This document shows, one piece after another, positions 38,590-47,918 of a stretch of DNA of 64,000 nt; position 1 is the stretch's first letter; every line of letters starts with the position of its first letter. The position numbers and the translations under genes were made by a program. Under the pieces are notes generated by a model. That model did not search any database, was not told where the DNA came from, and saw only the letters and a program-made list of their open reading frames with translations. The stretch lies in assembly GCF_001028175.1 (NCBI RefSeq), contig NZ_AEJF01000010.1:1-64000 (forward strand), in the 5' to 3' direction. Source of the DNA: Caballeronia mineralivorans PML1(12). GTDB lineage: Bacteria > Pseudomonadota > Gammaproteobacteria > Burkholderiales > Burkholderiaceae.

Positions 38590-39741
38590 ATGAACGCAGA
38601 GAAATCCCGCCTCCGTATTGCCCTTGTCTGCAACACCGCGTGGGCGATCTACACCTACCGGCGCGGCTTGCTGCGGATGCTGATCGAACGCGGCGCTGAA
38701 GTCTCGGTGATTGCGCCTCGCGACCGTACCTTCGCGCCGCTCGAGGAAATGGGCTGCCGATGCGTGGAGTTGCCCGTGGCGTCGAAGGGGACGAATCCCC
38801 GCGATGACCTCAGGACGCTAGCCGCGCTGTATCGCGAGTACCGGTCGACCCGGCCGCATATCGTGTTTCACTACACGATCAAACCCAATATCTACGGTTC
38901 GATCGCTGCAAAATTCGCGCGCATACCGTCCATAGCGGTCACCACCGGGCTCGGTTATGTGTTCATCCAGAAGAGCCGGACAGCGAGCGTCGCAAAGCGG
39001 CTTTACCGCTTTGCGTTCCGGTTTCCGCGCGAAGTGTGGTTCCTGAACCAGGACGACCGGCGGGCGTTCATCGACCAGAATTTACTGGTTCATCCCGATC
39101 GCGCGCAACTGTTGCACGGCGAAGGTGTCGATCTCGGCGAGTATGCTTTCAGGCCGCTACCGCGCGCCAACCCGCAGACGGAAGGCTTTTTTTTCATTTT
39201 AATTGGCCGTCTGCTGTGGGATAAAGGCGTCGCGGAATACGTCGATGCAGCACGCCGGCTGCGCCAAAAATATCCGTACGCGCGTTTCCAGTTGCTCGGA
39301 CCCGTCGGCGTCGACAACCCCAGCGCCATCACGCTGGACGAAGTGCAGGCGTGGCAGCGGGAAGGTGTCATCGATTATCTCGGCGAGGCGCACGACGTCC
39401 GCGCGTTTATCGGCAATGCGGATTGCGTGGTGCTGCCGTCGTATCGCGAAGGCGTGCCGCGAACCTTGATGGAAGCGTCGGCGATGGGACGCCCGATCGT
39501 CGCCACCGACGTCCCCGGCTGTCGCGAAGTCGTCGAAAACGGCGTGACGGGCTTGCTGTGCGAGGTAAAAAGCGCCGACAGCCTCGCGCAGCAACTCGAG
39601 CGCTTGCTGCTATCGAGCTATACAGCGCGTGCTGAAATGGGCGTGGCGGGCCGCGCCAAGGTCGCGCGCGAATTCGACGAAAGCGTGGTCGTCGAGCGTT
39701 ATAAAGGCACAATACGCGCGGTTACCGGCGTTTCACTCTAA
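38590..39741 (+). CDS. Glycosyltransferase (GT4 family)
   Basis: The 383-residue enzyme has the N-terminal acceptor domain RIALVCNTAWAIYTYRRGLLRMLIERGAEVSVIAP and a C-terminal LPSYREGVPRTLMEASAMGRPIVATDVPGCREVV. The EGVPRTLMEA stretch is the GT4 EX7E region and resembles WbpL-linked/amylovoran-type transferases. It is the third gene of the wzx-GT2-GT4-galE-wecA block and presumably builds the repeat unit. Confidence 0.87.
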   Translation: MNAEKSRLRIALVCNTAWAIYTYRRGLLRMLIERGAEVSVIAPRDRTFAPLEEMGCRCVELPVASKGTNPRDDLRTLAALYREYRSTRPHIVFHYTIKPNIYGSIAAKFARIPSIAVTTGLGYVFIQKSRTASVAKRLYRFAFRFPREVWFLNQDDRRAFIDQNLLVHPDRAQLLHGEGVDLGEYAFRPLPRANPQTEGFFFILIGRLLWDKGVAEYVDAARRLRQKYPYARFQLLGPVGVDNPSAITLDEVQAWQREGVIDYLGEAHDVRAFIGNADCVVLPSYREGVPRTLMEASAMGRPIVATDVPGCREVVENGVTGLLCEVKSADSLAQQLERLLLSSYTARAEMGVAGRAKVAREFDESVVVERYKGTIRAVTGVSL

Positions 39742-39764
39742 ATCACCCTCCGGGAGCGTTATTC

Positions 39765-40799
39765 ATGACTGGTCACACAAGCGCGAAGGGCACGATCCTT
39801 GTCACGGGCGGCGCCGGTTTTATCGGCTCGCATACCTGCGTCGAATTGCTTAACGTTGGTTACGGCGTCGTCGTGGTCGATAACCTCGTGAACAGCAACG
39901 CTCAGGCGCTGAAACGCGTGGAACAGATTACCGGCAAAACGCTGGCGTTCTACGAAGCCGATGCCCGCGATGAAACCGCCCTCGCCCGAATCTTCGACGA
40001 ACACCCGATCACCGGCGCGATCCATTTCGCCGCGTTGAAGTCGGTAGGAGAATCGGTGGCGAAACCGATCGAGTATTACCGTAACAACATGGATAGCCTG
40101 CTGGTGCTGCTCGACATCATGCGCGCGCGCGACGTGAAGAAGATCGTGTTCAGCTCGTCGGCAACGGTATATGGCGTGCCGAAGAGCGTGCCTATCGACG
40201 AATCGTTTCCGCTGTCGGCGACGAATCCCTACGGGCAGTCGAAGCTTATCGCCGAGCAGGTTTTGCGCGATCTGGAAATCTCCGATGCGGCGTGGCGCAT
40301 CGCTACGTTGCGGTACTTCAATCCGGTCGGCGCGCATGAAAGCGGCTTGATCGGCGAAGATCCGGCGGGCGTGCCGAACAACCTGATGCCGTATGTAGCG
40401 CAAGTGGCGGTGGGGAAGCTTGAGCGCCTGCGTATTTTTGGCAGCGACTACGCGACCCACGACGGCACGGGCGTGCGCGATTACATTCATGTGGTCGATC
40501 TGGCGCGCGGTCACATCAAGGCGCTCGATGCGCTGGAATCGCTCGACAGCAGCTTTGTCGTGAACCTGGGCACGGGCCAGGGTTATAGCGTGCTCGACGT
40601 CGTGAAGGCGTTCGAAGCGGCGTCGGGTAAGCCCGTGCCGTATGAACTCGTGGCTCGCCGTCCGGGCGATATCGCCGAGTGTTTCGCCGATCCGGCCGCC
40701 GCCGCGAAGCTGCTCGGCTGGCAGGCGGAGCATGGCATCGAGCGTATGTGCGCCGATCATTGGCGCTGGCAGTCGCAGAATCCGAGGGGTTTTGCCTGA
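39765..40799 (+). CDS. galE: UDP-glucose 4-epimerase
   Basis: The 344-residue extended SDR has TGGAGFIGSHTCVELLNVGYGVVVVDNLVNS, FAALKSVGESV, SSATVYGVPKSVPIDE, the YGQSK catalytic pair and YFNPVGAHESGLIGEDP with its GalE-specific PQG-type loop. These are GalE hallmarks; the enzyme makes UDP-galactose (and in some homologues UDP-GalNAc) for LPS. A clear GGGAGCG sits before the ATG. Confidence 0.93.
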   Translation: MTGHTSAKGTILVTGGAGFIGSHTCVELLNVGYGVVVVDNLVNSNAQALKRVEQITGKTLAFYEADARDETALARIFDEHPITGAIHFAALKSVGESVAKPIEYYRNNMDSLLVLLDIMRARDVKKIVFSSSATVYGVPKSVPIDESFPLSATNPYGQSKLIAEQVLRDLEISDAAWRIATLRYFNPVGAHESGLIGEDPAGVPNNLMPYVAQVAVGKLERLRIFGSDYATHDGTGVRDYIHVVDLARGHIKALDALESLDSSFVVNLGTGQGYSVLDVVKAFEAASGKPVPYELVARRPGDIAECFADPAAAAKLLGWQAEHGIERMCADHWRWQSQNPRGFA

Positions 40800-40850
40800 C
40801 GTTTTTGTTCGGGCCTTGCCCGACACGTTCTTTTTAGTGGTTATTTTTTC

Positions 40851-41960
40851 ATGCTTAGTTTTGCGCTCGGTTTTCTCGTTTCGCTGTTCATCACGCTGTT
40901 GATCGTGCGGTTTGCCCATTTGCACGAAGGCCTTTCCGGCGATAGCGATTTTGCCGGCGTACAGAAGTTTCATGCGCGGTCCGTGCCCCGCATCGGCGGG
41001 GTCGGAATTCTGGTCGGGCTCACCGTCTCGGCCGTGCAGCTTCGATGGACCTATCCGCTTGTATCGAGCGGCATCCTGGCCATTGTTGCTTGCGGGATGC
41101 CGGCGTTTTTTTCCGGACTCGTCGAGGATCTCACCAAGCGGGTGACGCCGGTCGTGCGCCTGGTTTGTACGATGGCCGCGGCCGCGCTTGCCTATTTTGT
41201 GCTGGGGATCGCGGTCACGCGCATCAGCGTTCCGCCGCTGGACTTCTTGCTGACCTACAGTCTTATTTCCTGTCTCGTGACCGTGGTCGCGGTGGCGGCT
41301 TTAGCTAACGCAATCAATATCATCGATGGCTTCAACGGACTCGCGTCCATGGTCGCGTTCATGATGTTCGCGTCGCTGGCGTACGTTGCGTTCCAGGTCC
41401 ACGATCCGGTGGTGTTGTCCGCCTCGCTGATCATGATGGGCGCGGTGATGGGCTTCTTCATCTGGAACTTTCCGGCCGGGCTGATTTTTCTCGGCGATGG
41501 CGGCGCTTATTTCATCGGCTTCATGCTGGCGGAACTGTCCATCATGCTCGTGATGCGTAATCGCGACGTCTCAGCGTGGTTCCCGGTCTTGCTGTTCATG
41601 TATCCGATCTTCGAGACGTGTTTTTCCATCTATCGGAAGAAGTTTATTCGCGGGATTTCGCCGGGAATTCCGGACGGTGTGCATCTGCATATGCTGGTCT
41701 ATAAACGGCTCATGCGCTGGGCAGTCGGGGCCCAGAATGCACGCGAAATCACACGGCGCAATTCGCTTACCTCGCCCTATCTCTGGTTGCTCTGCCTCGT
41801 TGCCGTGATTCCCGCCACGCTGTTCTGGCGGCATACGCTGCATCTGTTCTGCTTCGTCGTGGTGTTTGCGATCACCTACGTCTGGCTCTACGTCAGCATC
41901 GTCAGGTTTAAATCACCGCGATGGATGGTGTTCCGTCGCGCTCATCCGGTGAAGAAGTAG
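40851..41960 (+). CDS. WecA/WbpL-type undecaprenyl-phosphate sugar-1-phosphate transferase
   Basis: The 369-residue polyprenol-phosphate hexosaminyl-1-phosphate transferase (MraY/WecA/TagO family) starts O-antigen synthesis by loading GlcNAc-1-P or another HexNAc-1-P on undecaprenyl phosphate. About 11 hydrophobic segments are present with the catalytic loops ALANAINIIDGFNGLASM and FLGDGGAYFIGFM. The C-terminal loop PGIPDGVHLHMLVYKRL is of the HxHxxxYR-type. No good ribosome-binding site is seen before the ATG; no other start is closer. Confidence 0.9.
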   Translation: MLSFALGFLVSLFITLLIVRFAHLHEGLSGDSDFAGVQKFHARSVPRIGGVGILVGLTVSAVQLRWTYPLVSSGILAIVACGMPAFFSGLVEDLTKRVTPVVRLVCTMAAAALAYFVLGIAVTRISVPPLDFLLTYSLISCLVTVVAVAALANAINIIDGFNGLASMVAFMMFASLAYVAFQVHDPVVLSASLIMMGAVMGFFIWNFPAGLIFLGDGGAYFIGFMLAELSIMLVMRNRDVSAWFPVLLFMYPIFETCFSIYRKKFIRGISPGIPDGVHLHMLVYKRLMRWAVGAQNAREITRRNSLTSPYLWLLCLVAVIPATLFWRHTLHLFCFVVVFAITYVWLYVSIVRFKSPRWMVFRRAHPVKK

Positions 41961-41966
41961 CGTTGC

Positions 41967-41994
41967 CGCGCCGGCGGTTTCTCTCGCCGGCGCG
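41967..41994. terminator. Hairpin terminator between wecA-like gene and hydrolase
   Basis: A perfect 10-bp GC stem (CGCGCCGGCG / CGCCGGCGCG) around an 8-nt loop lies just after the stop, between two convergent genes; a short pyrimidine-rich tract follows on the plus strand. Two copies of TTTAGCTCGAT lie right next to it. Confidence 0.6.
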
Positions 41995-42024
41995 TCCCCT
42001 CCTTTTAGCTCGATTTAGCTCGAT

Positions 42025-42846
42025 TTAGCTGGAAACGAACGCCAGCAAATCCGCGTTCACCTTCTCTGCCTCGACCACGCACATGCCGTGCGCGCCGCCC
42101 GGATACACCTTCAGCGTGGCGTTCTTGACCAGCTTCGCCGACTGTCTTCCCGCTGCGTCTATCGGCACGATCTGATCGTCATCGCCATGCAGGATCAAGG
42201 TCGGTACGTCGAACTTCTTCAGGTCCTCGGTGTAATCGACTTCCGAAAACTCCCTGATACACGCGTACTGCCCCACGATGCCGCCTAACATTCCCTGCGC
42301 CCAGAACGAATCGATCACGCCCTGCGATTTCTTGGCGTTGTCGCGGTTGTAGCCAAAGAACGGCATTGCCAGATCCTTGTAGAACTGCGAGCGATCTGCC
42401 GCCACGCCTGCGCGGATGCCGTCGAATACATCCTTGGGCAAGCCGCCCGGGTTAGCTTCCGTCTTCAGCATCAACGGTGGCACGGCCCCGATCAACACGG
42501 CCTTCGATACCCGCCCCGTCCCATGACGCCCGATATAACGCGTCACCTCGCCGCCGCCCGTGGAATGGCCCACCAGCATGGCGTCCTTTACGTCCAGTGC
42601 GTCGAGCACAGCGGCCAGGTCGTCGGCGTAGGTGTCCATGTCGTTGCCCCGCCCCGGCTGGCCCGAGCGCCCATGTCCCCGCCGGTCATGCGCGATGACC
42701 CGGTAGCCCTTCTGAACCAGAAACAACATCTGCGCGTCCCACGCGTCCGCGTTCAACGGCCATCCATGCGAAAACACCACCGTCTTGCCCGTACCCCAGT
42801 CCTTGTAGAAAATCTCCGTGCCGTCCTTCGTCTTGATCGTGTCCAT
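42025..42846 (-). CDS. Alpha/beta hydrolase (non-heme chloroperoxidase-like)
   Basis: This 273-residue cytosolic hydrolase has an HGWP oxyanion region, the nucleophile GHSTGG at Ser95, and C-terminal DDQIVPID and GAHGM with the Asp and His of the triad. It is close to bacterial esterases often named arylesterase or chloroperoxidase; the peroxidase activity of this group is a side reaction in acetate. It starts behind AAGGAGCACGTTCA. It has no relation to LPS and separates two parts of the polysaccharide region. Confidence 0.88.
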   Translation of the reverse strand: MDTIKTKDGTEIFYKDWGTGKTVVFSHGWPLNADAWDAQMLFLVQKGYRVIAHDRRGHGRSGQPGRGNDMDTYADDLAAVLDALDVKDAMLVGHSTGGGEVTRYIGRHGTGRVSKAVLIGAVPPLMLKTEANPGGLPKDVFDGIRAGVAADRSQFYKDLAMPFFGYNRDNAKKSQGVIDSFWAQGMLGGIVGQYACIREFSEVDYTEDLKKFDVPTLILHGDDDQIVPIDAAGRQSAKLVKNATLKVYPGGAHGMCVVEAEKVNADLLAFVSS

Positions 42847-43554
42847 TGAACGTGCTCCTTAAGGTGAGATAACACGCTACGTCCACCGTCCATCATCTTC
42901 AGCGTGAGCGCAACGCGCGGGGTTTAGCGAAGGCGCTGCCCTACCTCCGCCATGCGAATCCTGCGCCCTTCATGCGACGCCTTGATGTTTTCTTTTGACC
43001 CGGATCGATCGTACAAAACAGCGAGGGAATTGACCGGGAAGGCGGTCGGCGTTCGTACAGGGTAGGGCACGAAACCCGCGTCGCAAAGACTTGGATATAC
43101 GCACTGCAGCAGATGCAAATTGCTGCTGGGAAAACGCCAATTAATCTTCCGGCATCGATAAGTCTCGTTTATCCCTTCAGAAAGCGCGCGCCGAGCCGTT
43201 ATTACGCATATTTGCCTGCTGTCTGCCTGCTGTCTATTGGAAAGTCCTGTTTTTTACTTATCCGGACTCAGTAAAACCGGCCAAGACCAGGGTTGCCCTG
43301 TCGGTACAAATACTTATGTCTGAAGATATCCTATTGCAACTAGACGATCGCTTAACTATGGTGGTACGGATGCACTGGCGCATGAGTATTATGAAATTGA
43401 ACGTCATATATCACCTGCATTCTCATCCCTTCATCGTGCAAACAGCCCTAGGGCGATTGGGCGGCATGTCGGCAGCGCTGCCGACATGCCGCTGAAGTAC
43501 GCCTATAAAAAGCAAACGATAAACAGCGCAAATAAACCAGATTGGAGATTCAGA
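42847..43554. other. Intergenic region upstream of the oxalate/formate-type transporter
   Basis: Over 700 bp without a supported gene. It contains an 11-bp direct repeat (GCCTGCTGTCT at 43214-43224 and 43225-43235), an AT-richer part, and the 32-bp palindrome at 43461-43492. Confidence 0.4.
43461..43492. promoter_or_regulatory. Perfect 32-bp palindrome, 63 bp before the MFS start
   Basis: Arms of 16 bases, GCGGCATGTCGGCAGC and its complement, join without a loop. No U-tract follows. Candidate operator of a dimeric regulator or a cruciform element; it lies within the plausible 5' leader. Confidence 0.6.
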
Positions 43555-44952
43555 ATGAGCTCTCAGACCGGCAGCACAATACCCGGTTCGCCCGGATTTT
43601 TTTCTAAAGAAGCAACCGTCGCAAAACCCGGATTTTCACGCTGGATGGTGCCGCCCGCCGCACTCGCCGTGCATTTGTGCATTGGTCAGGCTTACGCGTT
43701 TTCTGTCTTCAATGCGCCTCTCACGCGCGTGATCGGGATCACGGAATCGGCGCCGGACGACTGGTCGCTCACCACACTCGGCTGGATCTTTTCGCTTGCC
43801 ATCGTGTTTCTCGGTTTGTCAGCAGCGTTCGCCGGCAAATGGCTCGAGAAAGTCGGCCCGCGCCGCACCATGTTCACCGCGGCATGCTGCTTCGGCGGCG
43901 GTTTTCTCGTGGCCGCGCTCGGCGTGCATCTGCATCAGATCGTGCTGGTCTATCTCGGCTACGGCGTGATTGGCGGGATCGGGCTCGGGCTCGGTTATGT
44001 CTCGCCGGTGTCTACGCTGATCCGCTGGTTTCCTGACCGGCGCGGCATGGCGACGGGCATGGCGATCATGGGCTTCGGCGGCGGCGCGATGATCGCAGCG
44101 CCCGCCTCCGTGGCGCTGATGAACCACTTCAAGAGCGCGACCAGCAACGGCGTGACCGAGACCTTCGTGGTGCTCGGCATCATCTATTTCATCTCGATGT
44201 CGATCGGTGCGCTCGCCATCCGCGTCCCGCGTGCAAACTGGACGCCGGCTGGCTGGACGCCGCCGGTAAGCAACGGCAACAAGATGATCACGCGCAATCA
44301 CGTGCATATCGACCAGGCGCTGAAGACACCGCAGTTCTATCTGATCTGGCTCGTTCTGTTCCTCAACGTGACGGCGGGTATCGGCGTGCTGGGACAAGCG
44401 TCGGTGATGATCCAGGAAAGCTTCAAGGCATCGATTACGGCTGCGGCCGCGGCCGGTTTCGTCGGCCTGCTTTCGCTCTTCAACATGGGCGGACGTTTCG
44501 TGTGGGCATCGGCGTCGGACTGGATCGGACGCAAGAACACCTACTTCGTGTTCTTCGCGCTTGGGGCGGTGCTGTATCTGCTGGTGCCGCAGTTCGCGCA
44601 GAGCGGCAACGTTGCGCTCTTCGTGCTCTCGTATTGCGTGATCCTGTCCATGTACGGCGGTGGCTTCGCAACCGTCCCGGCCTATCTCGCCGATATGTTC
44701 GGCACGAAGTACGTGGGGGGCATTCATGGCCGCCTGTTGACGGCGTGGGCCGCGGCGGGCATCGCGGGTCCCGTGCTGGTGAACTACATTCGCGCGTACG
44801 AAGTGGCGCATGGCGTGGTCAAGGCGGACGCCTACACCACGACGCTGCACATCATGGCTGGACTCTTGGTGATCGGCTTCATCTGCAACCTGCTGGTGCG
44901 GCGCGTGAACGAGAAACATCACATGAGCGCGTCCGCACTCGCGGCAGAATGA
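43555..44952 (+). CDS. OFA-family MFS transporter (oxalate/formate antiporter-like)
   Basis: The 465-residue transporter has 12 membrane segments and the OFA first block PAALAVHLCIGQAYAFSVFNAPLTR plus WFPDRRGMATGMAIMGFGGGAMIAAP. The family includes oxalate/formate exchangers, but many members carry other monocarboxylates, so the substrate is open. ATG 43555 follows TTGGAGATTCAG; the frame is open to 43486 but that start lies in the palindrome. A small membrane gene follows 33 bp later. Confidence 0.9.
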   Translation: MSSQTGSTIPGSPGFFSKEATVAKPGFSRWMVPPAALAVHLCIGQAYAFSVFNAPLTRVIGITESAPDDWSLTTLGWIFSLAIVFLGLSAAFAGKWLEKVGPRRTMFTAACCFGGGFLVAALGVHLHQIVLVYLGYGVIGGIGLGLGYVSPVSTLIRWFPDRRGMATGMAIMGFGGGAMIAAPASVALMNHFKSATSNGVTETFVVLGIIYFISMSIGALAIRVPRANWTPAGWTPPVSNGNKMITRNHVHIDQALKTPQFYLIWLVLFLNVTAGIGVLGQASVMIQESFKASITAAAAAGFVGLLSLFNMGGRFVWASASDWIGRKNTYFVFFALGAVLYLLVPQFAQSGNVALFVLSYCVILSMYGGGFATVPAYLADMFGTKYVGGIHGRLLTAWAAAGIAGPVLVNYIRAYEVAHGVVKADAYTTTLHIMAGLLVIGFICNLLVRRVNEKHHMSASALAAE

Positions 44953-44985
44953 ATCCACTGAACCTACTCTAGCCCGGAGAACGCG

Positions 44986-45132
44986 ATGAACGCCGATACC
45001 AATCTGAACCACGACCTGAACGCCGCGCCGACCAACAAACTTCTGCTCGGCGTGTTCTGGATTTATGTGATCGTGCCGCTTGCATGGGGCGTGATCAACA
45101 CGCTGGTCCAGGCGACGAAGTTGTTTCATTGA
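44986..45132 (+). CDS. Small single-span membrane protein (MFS transporter small subunit-like)
   Basis: A 48-residue protein: about 17 polar residues (MNADTNLNHDLNAAPTNK), then a single membrane segment LLLGVFWIYVIVPLAWGVINTL and the tail VQATKLFH. AGCCCGGAGAACGCG precedes the ATG. Genes for such short proteins directly follow OFA transporters in other proteobacteria, where they are annotated as MFS transporter small subunits; function is unknown. It ends before a strong terminator, so it belongs to the transporter transcript. Confidence 0.82.
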   Translation: MNADTNLNHDLNAAPTNKLLLGVFWIYVIVPLAWGVINTLVQATKLFH

Positions 45133-45187
45133 ACCACTGATGCTTCGGCGCCGCCGCATTGCGTCGAACAAGCGTCGATAAAACAAG

Positions 45188-45223
45188 AACGCCGGCTGTT
45201 CCTATGAACAGCCGGCGTTTTTT
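45188..45223 (+). terminator. Intrinsic terminator of the OFA transporter operon
   Basis: A 14-bp perfect stem (AACGCCGGCTGTTC) with loop CTAT and a TTTT tract, 55 bp past the small-subunit stop. Confidence 0.92.
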
Positions 45224-45252
45224 GTTCCGCATCAACCTTAACAGCCCTATGC

Positions 45253-46332
45253 TCAAGCCGCCGCACCCGCCATGCTGCCCGTCACCTGACGCGCGACCGC
45301 GAGATAGCGTTCGGCGGTATCGGCGAGCGTCAAGCCACCTAACGGCCGCTGCGCACGCCGTTCCCCCAACGCCATCACGAGCGCGCGTGCATAGGTCGAG
45401 GTGTCCTCGGGATCGAGCAGATGCACGGCCGGGAAATCCGCCGCGAAGCTGAACGGCCGGATATCGCTGGCGACGATCGGCACGCCCGATGCCAGCGCTT
45501 CCAGGAACGCGATGCTATGGCCTTCAGAGCGCGAGGGCATGGCGAACACGCTCGCCTTGAAGAGAATGTCGGAGACGTCGGAGCGCGGCCCTTCCACCGT
45601 GACCCGCTGCTCGAGCCCGAGCTTCGCCACAAGATCCTTCACCGCTGTGAAATATGCGGGATCTTCAATCACGCCGACCAGCAGCAAGCGCGCAAGCGGC
45701 ACCTGCTGGACCACTTCGTTGAACGCATGCACCGTCTGCAACTGGTTCTTCACCGACGTATAACGCCCGATCTGCACGATCTGCGCGTGGTCATCGGCGG
45801 GATCGGCGTTCAGGCCCGGCGAAAAGCGCGCCATGTCCACGCCATTCGGAATGAGCTGCATCGACGGATGCTGGCCGACGGCGGCCACATAGTCGGAGAT
45901 ATTCGCTGGCGACACCCCGATCACCGCGCGCGCGCGCCGCGACAACACCCGTTCGATACGCCGGAACAAACCGCGCTCGAAGTCGTTGGTAGCGGAATGC
46001 ATGACGTACACCACGGGCGCCGCGATCGGCAGTGCGCGCACGTAGAAAGCAGGAATGGTCGCGTGGGCAAACACCACGTCGGGGCGATAGTGATGAACCG
46101 CCTGGTACAAATGCCACAGCTTGCCGAGCGTGCCGTGTGACCCGCTGGGGAACATGCATTCCACACCGTTGGCATCGAGTTCACGGCGCAGCATGACGAA
46201 GTCGTCGTGTTGCGGCCGCAGCGACGCCATCCCGACGATCTCGCCACTCTTTTGCTGATGAATCGCCAGGTCCTTAGCCAGGACTTCCGCCCCCGAGAGG
46301 CGCGGTGCAAGAACGAGATGAAGGATGCGCAT
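45253..46332 (-). CDS. Glycosyltransferase (GT4 family)
   Basis: From ATG 46332 the 359-residue protein opens MRILHLVLAPRLSGAEVLA, continues with VVYVMHSATNDFERGLF, VIGVSPANISDYV and IPNGVDMARFSPG, and carries SRSEGHSIAFLEALASGVPIVASD with the EX7E motif. This is a typical GT-B LPS transferase. A longer open frame upstream is only a chance frame across the flippase gene. Its start overlaps the flippase stop (TGATG). Confidence 0.9.
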   Translation of the reverse strand: MRILHLVLAPRLSGAEVLAKDLAIHQQKSGEIVGMASLRPQHDDFVMLRRELDANGVECMFPSGSHGTLGKLWHLYQAVHHYRPDVVFAHATIPAFYVRALPIAAPVVYVMHSATNDFERGLFRRIERVLSRRARAVIGVSPANISDYVAAVGQHPSMQLIPNGVDMARFSPGLNADPADDHAQIVQIGRYTSVKNQLQTVHAFNEVVQQVPLARLLLVGVIEDPAYFTAVKDLVAKLGLEQRVTVEGPRSDVSDILFKASVFAMPSRSEGHSIAFLEALASGVPIVASDIRPFSFAADFPAVHLLDPEDTSTYARALVMALGERRAQRPLGGLTLADTAERYLAVARQVTGSMAGAAA

Positions 46333-47585
46333 CACGCCTCCCTGACGATGCGAAACAGCATCCAGCCGGCGGCGGCGCCAAGGCCGACGGTCATCGCCCA
46401 GGCAATGCCGGTGACGCCCCACAAATGCGTTGCGACCGGCACGGTGACGAGCAGCACCACGGCCTGGATGATGGACGCATGCGTCGCGACTTTCGGCAGG
46501 CCGACTGCGCGCAGATACGACACCAGCACCGCGATGATCGCGCCGATGGCCATGTTCACCACGAAGATGCGGAACAGCGGCACAGCGGGCAGCCACGCCG
46601 TTCCCAGCACGAGCTGGAAGAGCGGTTCGGCGGCAAAGCGCAGGAAGATCACCAGCACCACGAGGCCACCCGCGATCAGGGCAAGATAGCGGCGGAACAG
46701 CCGCGCGGCGAAATCCGCATCCTTGCGATGATGCGCGGAGAAGGTCGGAAACAAGTACTGCGACATGGCGATAGCGGCATCGGCCAGCAGCATTTGTGCG
46801 AGCTTCGAGGACATCTGGTACGCGCCCAATTGCGCCGGCCCGAGCAGCTTGGCCACGATCACCTTGTCGAATTGATTCAGCAGCAGGTTCACCACGCTGC
46901 CTGCCCAGATCCAGCGGCTGAAATTCACGTAATGGCCGATACCCTTCCACGACAACCGCAGCGGCGGACGCGGCGACATGGTGGTCCAGGTCAGGGCCGT
47001 CTTGAGCGATTCTCCCGCCACCATGCCAAGCAGAACCGAATAAGCACCCGCGCCGCCAAGAGCAAACGCCAGGCCGATCGCGCAATCGAGGAATGCCGAC
47101 GACATCTCCACGCCCGCGATGCGCATGAACCCGCGTTCGCGCGTAACGATGTAATAGGCGGGCGACGCCACGCCGCGAATCAGCGGCAGCAGCGCCGCGA
47201 GTTGCAACAGCAGCAGCGAGCCGCCCAGATGAAACTGCTGGTTCATCAGCGGCGCCGCGCAGACAATCAGGACCGCGATCAACACACCGCGTGAAGCAAG
47301 CGTCGTCCACACGGCGCCAAGTTGCGAGCGGTTCGGCGTTTCGCGGCCTTGCACGACGGCTTGCGCGAGGCCGGTGTCGCTCAGCGCCTCTGCTATGGCC
47401 ACAGCGAGCAACGCCACGCTTACGCTGCCGATTGCCGCGGGTCCGAGGATCCGTCCGATGGCCAGGAACTTGACCGCGACGAAACCTCGTACCACGATCT
47501 GTTGCAACAGGACCCAGATGGCCGCGTCCTGATCGAAACGCACGCTCGCGGTTGAAAATGGTAAGCGAACTGCTCTCACAGACAT
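46332..47585 (-). CDS. Second oligosaccharide flippase (Wzx-like)
   Basis: The 417-residue protein has about 12-14 hydrophobic segments of the polysaccharide-export MOP type (FLAIGRILGPAAIGSVSVALLAVAIAEALSDTGLAQAVVQGRET and TRERGFMRIAGVEMSSAFLDCAIGLAFALG). It resembles the lipopolysaccharide exporter/Wzx group more than the flippase at 36448. ATG 47585 is preferred over 47777 because the extra residues are non-conserved, although GAGGA directly abuts the ATG. Two flippases suggest two different polysaccharides or one redundant module. Confidence 0.85.
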   Translation of the reverse strand: MSVRAVRLPFSTASVRFDQDAAIWVLLQQIVVRGFVAVKFLAIGRILGPAAIGSVSVALLAVAIAEALSDTGLAQAVVQGRETPNRSQLGAVWTTLASRGVLIAVLIVCAAPLMNQQFHLGGSLLLLQLAALLPLIRGVASPAYYIVTRERGFMRIAGVEMSSAFLDCAIGLAFALGGAGAYSVLLGMVAGESLKTALTWTTMSPRPPLRLSWKGIGHYVNFSRWIWAGSVVNLLLNQFDKVIVAKLLGPAQLGAYQMSSKLAQMLLADAAIAMSQYLFPTFSAHHRKDADFAARLFRRYLALIAGGLVVLVIFLRFAAEPLFQLVLGTAWLPAVPLFRIFVVNMAIGAIIAVLVSYLRAVGLPKVATHASIIQAVVLLVTVPVATHLWGVTGIAWAMTVGLGAAAGWMLFRIVREA

Positions 47586-47918
47586 TCCTCGCGTCGGGTC
47601 GATTTTTTGTAGTTGGAGCGTGGCAAACGGGTTGCCCGCGAGACGTGACTTTTCATTAGCGATGTGTGCCCAAGGTTTCCGCAAAGGTAACGTGGCGCGC
47701 CCTGCGCCGTGCGCCATCTCGTAGTCGATATCGGCCCTCGTGTGTGCTGCCTCACTGTCTTTTTTCGCCAGGGCCATACCCTGACTTTGGCGGTTACGCA
47801 GCGTCCGGCAATGCTAGTGTGGCGATATCGACTGATGTTTGCTGCGGTGCGGCGCGTTTGGGGGTTTTTGCGTTTTGCCGCGCGGCACCATGCCCTTTTG
47901 TACGCTTTCAAAAAAATA

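Noticed and set aside
42924-43118. 64-residue minus-strand frame upstream of the OFA gene
   Set aside because: No domain, no conserved start, and composition of intergenic DNA.
43214-43235. 11-bp direct repeat as target-site duplication
   Set aside because: The two copies are adjacent, with nothing between them, so they do not mark an insertion.
46332-47310. N-terminal extension of the glycosyltransferase to 685 residues
   Set aside because: The added 326 codons run through the flippase gene in another frame; ATG 46332 starts the conserved domain and overlaps the flippase stop.
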